This document shows, piece by piece, positions 22,959 to 29,689 of a DNA stretch of 64,000 nt. Source of the DNA: an uncultured Butyricicoccus sp. (GTDB taxonomy: Bacteria > Bacillota > Clostridia > Oscillospirales > Butyricicoccaceae); the NCBI GenBank assembly GCA_900547195.1, contig URFQ01000001.1, positions 60,430-124,429 on the forward strand, read 5' to 3'. The notes under the pieces are model-generated. The model searched no databases. It saw only the letters and a program-made list of their open reading frames with translations, and was not told the origin of the DNA. Positions within the stretch are counted from its first letter, which is position 1, and each line of letters opens with the position of its first letter. A program made the position numbers and the translations under genes.

Positions 22959-23041
22959 GCGTCGGTTTGCGTCGATAGCGTCGATATTTTCCATACCAGC
23001 CCACTGTAAAAAATACCGTCGCAACCGACGCATATCGTCGC
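22959..23041. repeat. inverted iteron array after repA (element C)
   Basis: Three units of GCGTCGRTW (22959-22986) face three inverted units (23014-23041). The layout is the same as in elements A and B but the unit sequence differs (GCGTCG in place of GTGACG), as expected if each RepA recognises its own iterons. Confidence 0.75.
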
Positions 23042-23043
23042 TT

Positions 23044-24174
23044 TTATACTCCCGGCTCAAGCCGTTTCAGAATAATCTTCCTTTCATGTCCCCGCTTATT
23101 GTCATAGAAAATCCCATAATCATTAAGCAACTGGCTGTTGACTACGTTCAGCTTTCTGGAAAGCACATTCGCCTGTAAGTGCATATCCGGCAACTGGCTT
23201 GCAAGTTCCGTTGCTGTTCCTGTCCATTCCGGTTTATCTTCGGTCAGAAAGTTGTTGATTGCTTCCAGCAGAGGATTCGGCGGCTGTTTCCACAGTTCCG
23301 TTTCCGCCTTTTTGAATTTCCAGATACAGCGTTCCCGGTCAAACTCTATGGTCAGTTCTTGATCCGGCTGGTCACGCCCCACTATATCCATAACTGCTTC
23401 ATTATCAGTGCGCTTCTTCTTGTGCATGATAAACGCTCCATCTGCCGCTCCAAGCAGCCCGTTTGTGCCGGAAATCATATCAAAGCTGTCTTCGGATTCC
23501 AGCTTGCGTGTGTGATGAACCACCAGCAGGCAGATACCGTATTTGTCGCTGAACGATTTTAATTTCGTCACAATCTCGTAGTCGCTGGAATAACTGTACC
23601 TATCCCCGCCGACCTCGCGCACTTTCTGGAGCGTGTCAATGATAATCAGCCTTGCGTCCGTATGCGCTTTCAAAAATTCTTCTAATTGCCTGTCTAAGCC
23701 CTCATTCAGTGTCTTTGCCTGCGTTGCAAAGTAGAGATTATCCGCACATTCCACACCGAACATACCGGAAAGCCGCCGCTGAAGCCTTGCGTAATCATCT
23801 TCCAGTGCCAAATACAGCACCGTCCCCTTTCGGACGGGATAATTCCAAAGAGGAAGTCCCATTGCCACATGGTAGGCAAGCTGTCCCATAAAGAATGATT
23901 TTCCAACTTTCGGCGCACCCACAAAGAGATAAGTGCCGCCATAGAGAAATCCGTCTACAATCGGCGTTCTGGGCGGATAGACGGTATCATACAGTTCTGT
24001 CATGGAAACCGTTTGAAGCCCGCCATTCCCGGATTTCTCCGGGTTTTGTGCGGCTTGCAGATTGATTTGTGCTGTTTCATTTGTTATAATTTCACTGTGA
24101 TTTTTTAATTGCGGCTGCGCCCCATCTGCGCCAACAGATGATAAGGGAGCAGTCGTTTTCATTTTTTCTGTCAT
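23044..24174 (-). CDS. RepA-type AAA ATPase (element C)
   Basis: A 376-aa homologue of the RepA-type ATPases in A and B. It has an intact Walker A GAPKVGKS (residues 86-93), Walker B IIIDTLQKV and the HHTRK motif. It is the likely replicative helicase of the element. Its ATG (24174) overlaps the upstream gene's stop (ATGA) and is preceded by AAGGAGA. The 5' coding region is covered by the antisense RNA candidate at 24097-24162. The iterons follow immediately after the stop. Confidence 0.88.
   Translation of the reverse strand: MTEKMKTTAPLSSVGADGAQPQLKNHSEIITNETAQINLQAAQNPEKSGNGGLQTVSMTELYDTVYPPRTPIVDGFLYGGTYLFVGAPKVGKSFFMGQLAYHVAMGLPLWNYPVRKGTVLYLALEDDYARLQRRLSGMFGVECADNLYFATQAKTLNEGLDRQLEEFLKAHTDARLIIIDTLQKVREVGGDRYSYSSDYEIVTKLKSFSDKYGICLLVVHHTRKLESEDSFDMISGTNGLLGAADGAFIMHKKKRTDNEAVMDIVGRDQPDQELTIEFDRERCIWKFKKAETELWKQPPNPLLEAINNFLTEDKPEWTGTATELASQLPDMHLQANVLSRKLNVVNSQLLNDYGIFYDNKRGHERKIILKRLEPGV
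24062..24090 (+). promoter_or_regulatory. promoter antisense to repA (element C)
   Basis: TTGATT (24062-24067), 17-bp spacer, TATAAT (24085-24090), within repA on the opposite strand. Confidence 0.7.
24097..24162 (+). ncRNA. putative antisense RNA to repA (element C)
   Basis: About 66 nt ending in an outer stem CGGCTGC/GCAGTCG (one G-U pair) plus CCC/GGG, an inner stem ATCTG/CAGAT and the invariant loop CGCCAA, then a TTTTCATTTTTT tail. It is in the same place as the copies in elements A and B. Confidence 0.65.
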
Positions 24175-24494
24175 TCATCTTCTCCTTTCAGACCGTCTAA
24201 CGTGATTGCGATTACCTGCAACGTGTAGAGCAGTTCATCATTGTTCGGACTTAATGCTTCCAGCCGCTTCAATTCCTCATAGATAGCCGCCATTTGGTTT
24301 TTCAGTGCCTTATAAACTCTCGGATTGCCCTGTACCACTACCTCCCGGCACAGCAGCCGCCGTGTAATGTAATCCTGCTTTGTCAATCCCGACAGGGCTA
24401 CCAAATCATTAAGCAGCTTTGCTTCCTCGTCCGATACCCGGAACGCCACCGTATGATTGCGCCACCGCCCTTTATAATCAAGTGTTCTTTCCAT
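24171..24494 (-). CDS. MobC-like ribbon-helix-helix protein (element C)
   Basis: A 107-aa paralogue of 1454-1789: WRNHTVAFRVSDEE, GLTKQDYITRRLL and VVVQGNPRVYKAL. AAGGAGG lies 6 nt before the chosen ATG (24494). The longer in-frame extension to 24617 lies inside the integrase gene and is rejected. It overlaps the integrase end by 17 bp and repA by 4 bp, so translation is probably coupled. It is a DNA-binding accessory or regulator by fold. Confidence 0.75.
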   Translation of the reverse strand: MERTLDYKGRWRNHTVAFRVSDEEAKLLNDLVALSGLTKQDYITRRLLCREVVVQGNPRVYKALKNQMAAIYEELKRLEALSPNNDELLYTLQVIAITLDGLKGEDE

Positions 24495-25578
24495 TTGCAC
24501 CCTCCTTATGTCTACGCTCCATTTCCAATTTCTCCGCCATCTCTGTCTGCACCGTAGGAAACAGGTGAGCGTATCGGTAAGTGATTTTCTCCGCTTCATG
24601 CCCCATGCGCTCCCCAATCGCCAGCACTGAAAATCCCATGTCGATTAACAGGGAAACTGCGCTATGACGAATATCATGCACACGAATCTTTTTCACTCCT
24701 GCCTGCTTCGCTCCTCGTTCCATCTCGTGATTAAGATAGGATTTTGTGACCGTAAACAGACGCTCGTCCGGCTGAATGTCATACAGCATTTTAATATATT
24801 CCTGCATTTCCTCACAGAGAAAGGTTGGCATTTTGATTGTACGGTTACTCTTTTTCGTTTTCGGGCTTGTGATAATATCCCGCCCTTTAGAGCGGTGAAA
24901 TGTCTTGCTGATTGTGACCGTCTGTTTCTCAAAATCAAAATCAGCAGGCGTAAGAGCCAGAAGCTCGCCAGAACGAATTCCAAACCAGTAAAGCATTTCA
25001 AAAGCATAATAGGAACGTGGCTTATCCATCATGGCTTCGGAGAATTTCAGATATTCCTCTTTCGTCCAGAAATTCATTTCTTTCGGAACCTCATTTCCCA
25101 TTGTTCCTGCCCGTCTTGCCGGATTGTAGGGCAGGTTATAGAAGTTCACAGCATGATTAAAAATCGCCGTAAGCTGAGCGTGAATGGTTTTCAGATAATC
25201 TGCCGAATAAGGCTTTCCTTTCTCATCTCGGTACGCCATGAGTTCATTCTGCCATGCGATAATGTCCTTTGCTTCAATCTCCGCTATTTTTCGATTCCCG
25301 AAATACGGTAAAATCTTTGTGCGGATTACATGGCTTTTGGATTCCCATGTACTTTCCTTGACACGTTGTTTCTTGTCGGCTTCGTAAACTTCAAAGAAGC
25401 TGGCAAACGTCATATCCAGCTTTGCGCCCTGTTTCAGCATGATTTCATGCTCCCAGGCTTGCGCTTCTCTTTTGGTAGCAAAACCTCTCTTTTGTGTCTG
25501 TTTCCTCTCGCCTTTCCAGTTGGTAAAGCGATAGATTACCCGCCACGTTCCCGTAGCATTGTCCTTGTATACAGCCAT
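24478..25578 (-). CDS. tyrosine recombinase / integrase (element C)
   Basis: A 366-aa integrase with an N-terminal arm-binding domain (TWRVIYRFTNW), a SAM-like core domain and a complete catalytic domain: Arg in FGIRSGE, hairpin lysine in TSPKTKKSNR, HDIRH, GHEAEKI and YRYAHL with the nucleophile Tyr. It should recognise the GTTGCCA arm repeats at 17636 and 26789 and the guaA core. It begins 20 bp after xis. It is intact, unlike the element B copy. Confidence 0.93.
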   Translation of the reverse strand: MAVYKDNATGTWRVIYRFTNWKGERKQTQKRGFATKREAQAWEHEIMLKQGAKLDMTFASFFEVYEADKKQRVKESTWESKSHVIRTKILPYFGNRKIAEIEAKDIIAWQNELMAYRDEKGKPYSADYLKTIHAQLTAIFNHAVNFYNLPYNPARRAGTMGNEVPKEMNFWTKEEYLKFSEAMMDKPRSYYAFEMLYWFGIRSGELLALTPADFDFEKQTVTISKTFHRSKGRDIITSPKTKKSNRTIKMPTFLCEEMQEYIKMLYDIQPDERLFTVTKSYLNHEMERGAKQAGVKKIRVHDIRHSAVSLLIDMGFSVLAIGERMGHEAEKITYRYAHLFPTVQTEMAEKLEMERRHKEGANGKNT

Positions 25579-25598
25579 TCAAATCAACTCCTTTCCAT

Positions 25599-25778
25599 TT
25601 AATCGCTGTAACAGACCTTTTTATGAAAAAATGTAGCGTTCACACGACCAGCCACCGTCAGATAGCCCTGTTTCTGTAATTCTGCGTTCAGTTCCCGCAC
25701 AATCTGGTAGGCTTTTGACTTTGACACTCGCAATTCCGCAGCCACTTCCTCCACAGTCATAAATGATTTTTCTGCCAT
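25599..25778 (-). CDS. excisionase-like winged helix protein (element C)
   Basis: A 59-aa MerR/excisionase-type protein: MTVEEVAAELRVSKSKAYQIV is the HTH and GYLTVAGRVNATFF the wing. The ATG at 25778 is preceded by a G-rich site; the in-frame extension to 25892 corresponds to the conserved leader, not to the paralogues. It probably directs excision together with the integrase encoded next. Confidence 0.82.
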   Translation of the reverse strand: MAEKSFMTVEEVAAELRVSKSKAYQIVRELNAELQKQGYLTVAGRVNATFFHKKVCYSD

Positions 25779-25829
25779 TCCGTTATCGTCCCCCTTTCCC
25801 TTAAAATCTTCGCCGCTCTGCCTCCCTGT

Positions 25830-25858
25830 TCTGGCAGGCAACCCTGTTCGGCGCTGTG
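25830..25858 (-). other. conserved block in the xis leader (element C)
   Basis: 27 of 29 bases match 3151-3179 of element A. Its role is unknown. Apart from this block and the two promoters, I see nothing in the 25779-26131 gap. Confidence 0.45.
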
Positions 25859-25965
25859 CCAGTCCCTCATATATGAGAGCCGCTCGTTCCATTTCTGGAA
25901 GTCATGGCGTTTGTTCAGTTTGGACGGTCATTTACTTTTTAACTCTTTTTGTTTAAGTTGTATTC

Positions 25966-25994
25966 ATAATACTAAATAAATTCCGTTAAGTCAA
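25966..25994 (-). promoter_or_regulatory. promoter of the xis-int operon (element C)
   Basis: Minus-strand TTGACT (25989-25994), 17-bp spacer, TATTAT (25966-25971). Confidence 0.65.
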
Positions 25995-26037
25995 GTGGTT
26001 TGCAGAAAAATATTAACTTTTTTTATTTAAGTTTCTC

Positions 26038-26066
26038 TTGCTATTCCTATTACACCATGCTATACT
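26038..26066 (+). promoter_or_regulatory. promoter of the HTH repressor (element C)
   Basis: TTGCTA (26038-26043), 17-bp spacer, TATACT (26061-26066). Confidence 0.65.
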
Positions 26067-26131
26067 AACTTCAACGAAAATGTTTAAGTCAAGAATGGTT
26101 GTATCACTATAACTACAACGGAGGTTTTATT

Positions 26132-26665
26132 ATGGCAATCGGCAAAAGAATCCGCTTTTTCCGCAATCGGAAAGGCATGACGCAAAAGCAGTTAGGCGAA
26201 ATCCTCGGTTTTCTCGGAAAGACCTCTGATGTCCGTATGGCGCAGTACGAATCAGAAGCCAGAACGCCGAAGCAAGATCTTGTAAAAGAAATGGCACATA
26301 TCCTTGATGTAAGTCCTCGTGCAATCACTGTCCCGGAAATCGACAGCTATATCGGACTTATGCACACGCTCTTTGCACTGGAAGATATGTACGGGCTGAA
26401 AATCGGAGAGATTAACGGAGAAGTGTGCCTGCGGCTGGATAAGTCCATCGGCTCCACCTACTCCACTATGTTTGATATGTTCCACGCATGGCAGGAGCAG
26501 GCTGCCCGTCTGGAACGGGGAGAGATAACCAAAGAGGAATACGACCAATGGCGGTACAAATATCCCGAATTAGATACCTCAAATCACTGGAAGAAAGTAG
26601 TCCCCTCAAAGGAATTAAGCGACTATCTCACAGAAGCCTTGAAAAAGGACAGCGAATCTCAATAG
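26132..26665 (+). CDS. HTH (XRE) repressor-like regulator (element C)
   Basis: A 177-aa paralogue of 3500-4024: XRE fold MAIGKRIRFFRNRKGMTQKQ, MAQYESEARTPK, then the family tail GEITKEEYDQWRYKYPEL. GGAGG lies 7 nt before the ATG. It is divergent from xis. The operator repeats seen in A and B are less clear here, which fits a different binding specificity and would let three related elements coexist without cross-repression. Confidence 0.8.
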   Translation: MAIGKRIRFFRNRKGMTQKQLGEILGFLGKTSDVRMAQYESEARTPKQDLVKEMAHILDVSPRAITVPEIDSYIGLMHTLFALEDMYGLKIGEINGEVCLRLDKSIGSTYSTMFDMFHAWQEQAARLERGEITKEEYDQWRYKYPELDTSNHWKKVVPSKELSDYLTEALKKDSESQ

Positions 26666-26693
26666 ACCGCCTTATTTTTATCCCGAAATACGC

Positions 26694-26744
26694 AAAAAAC
26701 CTTACCGACTTTCAGCTTCATTTCTGAAAATCAGTAAGGTTTTT
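26694..26744 (+). terminator. terminator after HTH gene (element C)
   Basis: AAAAACCTTACYGA pairs with TCAGTAAGGTTTTT around a long loop and ends in Ts. Confidence 0.75.
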
Positions 26745-26788
26745 CTGTTATTGAAGTATTCCATTATCTAATGAGTGATACCCGAAAT

Positions 26789-26806
26789 GTTGCCAAATCG
26801 TTGCCA
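26789..26806 (+). repeat. arm-type direct repeat, right end of element C
   Basis: GTTGCCA-N4-GTTGCCA, period 11 bp, about 60 bp before the guaA stop codon. Confidence 0.75.
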
Positions 26807-26864
26807 GGACTTAAACAATTTTGCTCCCCCCCGCATAAACACTGGCTTTTTCAATCCTATTTCA

Positions 26865-26879
26865 TCACTCAAACTCAAT
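26865..26879 (-). other. attachment site inside the guaA 3' end
   Basis: The last guaA codons (Ile-Glu-Phe-Glu-stop) occupy the position of the Glu-Trp-Glu-stop remnants at 4309 and 17521. This is the chromosomal side of the tandem array. Confidence 0.65.
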
Positions 26880-28409
26880 GGTTGCCGGCGGCTTACTCGT
26901 TATATCATACACAATTCGGTTGATATGACCCACCTCATTGACAATACGCACAGAAACACGGTCCAGCACCTCATACGGGATGCGCGCCCAATCTGCGGTC
27001 ATAAAATCAGTCGTAGTGACTGAACGCAATGCGAGCGTATAATCATAGGTTCTGCCATCACCCATCACGCCAACGGAACGCATATTGGTCAGAACTGCAA
27101 AATACTGGTTCATGGTATGTTCCAGCTTTGCGTTGGCAATTTCATCCCGGAAAATAAAATCCGCTTCCCGCAGAATATCCAGTTTTTCCTTGGTAATATC
27201 ACCGATTACGCGGATTGCCAAGCCCGGCCCCGGGAATGGCTGACGCATGACAAGATACTCGGGCAACTCCAGTTCGCGGCCAAGCTGGCGAACCTCATCT
27301 TTGAACAGCTGACGCAGCGGCTCAATAATTTCCTTAAAGTCCACATAATCCGGCAGGCCGCCTACGTTATGGTGGCTCTTAATGACCGCCGCATCCCCCG
27401 CGCCCGACTCAATGACATCCGGGTAAATCGTGCCCTGTACCAGATAATCGACCTTGCCGATCTTTTTACCCTCTTCTTCAAAGACGCGGATGAACTCTTC
27501 ACCAATGATTTTACGCTTGGTTTCCGGGTCGGAAACACCGGCCAGTTTTCCAAGAAAACGCGCTTCGGCATCCACACGGATAAAATTGATATCCCACTTG
27601 GAAAACGCAGCCTCAACCTCGTCGCCTTCATCCTTGCGCATCAGGCCATGATCTACGAATACGCAGGTCAGCTGATTGCCGACCGCCTCCGCCAGCAGCG
27701 CTGCGGCAACCGACGAATCCACGCCGCCGGACAATGCAAGCAACACCTTGCCGTCACCGACCTTCTCACGGATAGCCTGGATGGACGTATTTTTGTAATC
27801 CTCCATCGTCCAGTCGCCCTTGGCATGGCAAATCTCATATAGGAAGTTTTTCAGCATCCGCGTGCCGTTTTCGGTATGGTTGACCTCTGGGTGGTACTGT
27901 ACGCCGTAGAAGCCGCGGGCCTCATCCGCAATGGCAACGTTGGGGCACATTGCCGTATGGCCGACCAGTTGGAAACCTTCGGGCACTCTAGCCATGTAGT
28001 CGCCATGGCTCATCCACGAAATCCCCTCAGCCGGTAGGCCCTTGAACAGCTTGCAGGAAGTATCATAAAAGGTCTGCGTCTTACCGTACTCACGGGCAGA
28101 ATCATCCTGCGCAGCCGTTACCTCGCCGCCGAGCGTCTGCGCCATCAGCTGACAGCCATAGCAGATGCCGAGCACCGGTACTCCCAATTCAAAAACCGCG
28201 GGATCACACTGCGGCGACTTGGGATCATATACGCTGTTTGGACCGCCGGTAAAGATAATGCCAATCGGGTTCATCGCACGGATTTCCTCGATCGTGGTCT
28301 TATACGGCTTTACCTCACAATAAACATTATGTTCGCGGACACGGCGTGCAATCAGCTGATTATACTGTCCGCCGAAATCCAGAATCAGCACGAGCTGATG
28401 ATTCTCCAT
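26865..28409 (-). CDS. guaA: GMP synthase (glutamine-hydrolysing)
   Basis: A 514-aa enzyme that converts XMP to GMP with ATP and glutamine. The class I amidotransferase domain (1-190) has nucleophile GICYGCQ and the YHPEVNH catalytic His/Glu. The ATP-pyrophosphatase domain has the P-loop [10 protein letters not shown], followed by the C-terminal dimerization domain. I chose the ATG at 28409 ([15 protein letters not shown]) with AAAGGA upstream; the longer frame is leader. The C-terminus reads TIEFE, whereas almost all GuaA proteins end in TIEWE. It is the insertion target of the element array, which enters at the last codons and leaves the gene intact. Confidence 0.97.
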   Translation of the reverse strand: MENHQLVLILDFGGQYNQLIARRVREHNVYCEVKPYKTTIEEIRAMNPIGIIFTGGPNSVYDPKSPQCDPAVFELGVPVLGICYGCQLMAQTLGGEVTAAQDDSAREYGKTQTFYDTSCKLFKGLPAEGISWMSHGDYMARVPEGFQLVGHTAMCPNVAIADEARGFYGVQYHPEVNHTENGTRMLKNFLYEICHAKGDWTMEDYKNTSIQAIREKVGDGKVLLALSGGVDSSVAAALLAEAVGNQLTCVFVDHGLMRKDEGDEVEAAFSKWDINFIRVDAEARFLGKLAGVSDPETKRKIIGEEFIRVFEEEGKKIGKVDYLVQGTIYPDVIESGAGDAAVIKSHHNVGGLPDYVDFKEIIEPLRQLFKDEVRQLGRELELPEYLVMRQPFPGPGLAIRVIGDITKEKLDILREADFIFRDEIANAKLEHTMNQYFAVLTNMRSVGVMGDGRTYDYTLALRSVTTTDFMTADWARIPYEVLDRVSVRIVNEVGHINRIVYDITSKPPATIEFE

Positions 28410-28446
28410 CCGGGCGTCATCCTTTCTACATAAAAACAAATTTCGG

Positions 28447-28499
28447 TAAAAACAGGGCCTCCATTTCCGCAGGCGGTACGATGCGCCGCAAAGAAGCCC
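28447..28499 (-). terminator. hairpin and T-run in the guaA leader (possible attenuator)
   Basis: On the minus strand GGGCTTC ... GAGGCCC enclose an inner GCGG/CCGC stem and are followed by a run of Ts, downstream of the guaA promoter and upstream of its start. No purine riboswitch core is visible. It may attenuate guaA transcription. Confidence 0.5.
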
Positions 28500-28518
28500 T
28501 TCCGTTTGATATAAAGAA

Positions 28519-28547
28519 ATTATGCCATATTTCCGCACAAACGGCAA
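28519..28547 (-). promoter_or_regulatory. probable guaA promoter
   Basis: Minus-strand TTGCCG (28542-28547), 17-bp spacer, CATAAT (28519-28524). Confidence 0.5.
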
Positions 28548-28686
28548 GGGCTTTTTCCATTTCCCACAGCCTATTTTATATTTCTGGCACTCTTTTCCGA
28601 AAAGGGTGGAAAAATCCGCGGAAAATTTAGAATAAATCACCGCAGGCGGTCAAAAATAGGGGTAACGAACTGAAAGGAAGATGCAT

Positions 28687-29655
28687 ATGAACCACCCCAC
28701 CTCGAATGTGCGCGCACGGCTTGCGGGCGCATGCCTTGTCGCCATGTTCGCCACCTTTCTGCCCGCCCCGGCGGCTTTCTGGAGCACCGCATCGAAAGAC
28801 GTCCCGGCTGCTTCCACATCCGGCAATTCCGCTCCAACTGCACAGCCTGTGCAGGGGGAAACGTTTGCAGGCGTGATGATTGAGCTGCCGCTGACAGCTA
28901 CCGACCCGGACGGGGATGCAGTGCTTTTGAAACTCATTGATCTGCCCCGTTTGGGCACCGCTTCCATCGATGGCAGCAAGCTGCAATACACGCCGCAGGA
29001 AGGCAAGACCGGAACCGACAAATTCACCTATGCGGCCATTGACACCGTGGGCAATGAATCCAAACCCGCGCAAATCAAGATTAAGATCACGAGGAATAAA
29101 GCCAAGCTCACCTATTCGGATATGGGAATGAGCGCCGCCCACTATGCCGCGCTGTGTCTGGCTGAGTCCGGGATCATGACCGGTGAACGAATCGGGGCGT
29201 CCTACTTTTTCCATCCCAATGAAACCGTAACGCGCGGGGAATTCATTGCGATGGTCTCCGCCCTGGCAGACCTGCCGATCGTGCAGACCGCACAGACCGA
29301 CTTTGCCGATGACAGCGGCCTCTCCGAATGGGTCAAGCCCTATATCAGCGCCGCTGCCGCAAGCGGCCTTGTAAGCGGCTATCAGACCGCGTCCGGCGCA
29401 TGTGAAATCCGCGGCCAAAACCCCATCACACTGGCTGAGGCAAGCGTGCTGCTGGGCGGCCTGCTGGACGAGGAATACGCGGTACAGACCGCATCCATCG
29501 ACGCCAGCTATGCCCCTGCATGGGCTCAAAATGCCTGCGCGGTGCTGACCGCCGCCGATGTCCTTCCGGACAGCGCGCAGACGCTGGACAGCAGCGACCC
29601 CATCACACGGGAAACCGCGTGCCAGCTGCTTTACCGCACCATGGAAAAACTGTAA
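28687..29655 (+). CDS. surface protein with cadherin-like and three SLH domains
   Basis: A 322-aa exported protein: an N-terminal signal peptide (basic start, hydrophobic ACLVAMFATFLPAPAA), a tandem-type cadherin/Ig-like domain (PLTATDPDGDAV ... DKFTYAAIDTVGN, about 60-135), then three S-layer homology domains starting near YSDMGMSAAHYA, FADDSGLSEWV and SYAPAWAQNAC. SLH domains bind pyruvylated wall polymers, so it should sit on the cell surface. The second ATG (28687) fits the AAGGA spacing better than the first (28681). It is divergent from guaA. Its ligand is unknown. Confidence 0.85.
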   Translation: MNHPTSNVRARLAGACLVAMFATFLPAPAAFWSTASKDVPAASTSGNSAPTAQPVQGETFAGVMIELPLTATDPDGDAVLLKLIDLPRLGTASIDGSKLQYTPQEGKTGTDKFTYAAIDTVGNESKPAQIKIKITRNKAKLTYSDMGMSAAHYAALCLAESGIMTGERIGASYFFHPNETVTRGEFIAMVSALADLPIVQTAQTDFADDSGLSEWVKPYISAAAASGLVSGYQTASGACEIRGQNPITLAEASVLLGGLLDEEYAVQTASIDASYAPAWAQNACAVLTAADVLPDSAQTLDSSDPITRETACQLLYRTMEKL

Positions 29656-29658
29656 CGC

Positions 29659-29684
29659 ACAGCCGCCCAAATGGGCGGCTGTTT
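29659..29684. terminator. terminator between SLH gene and rqcH
   Basis: ACAGCCGCCC-AAAT-GGGCGGCTGT followed by TTT. It lies between convergent genes. Confidence 0.85.
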
Positions 29685-29689
29685 CCGTG

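Noticed and set aside
26865..28409. guaA disrupted by the element array
   Set aside because: All domains and the stop codon are present; only the penultimate residue differs from the consensus.
28410..28640. Purine riboswitch upstream of guaA
   Set aside because: The leader was read for the purine aptamer core and none was found; only the hairpin with a T-run remains.
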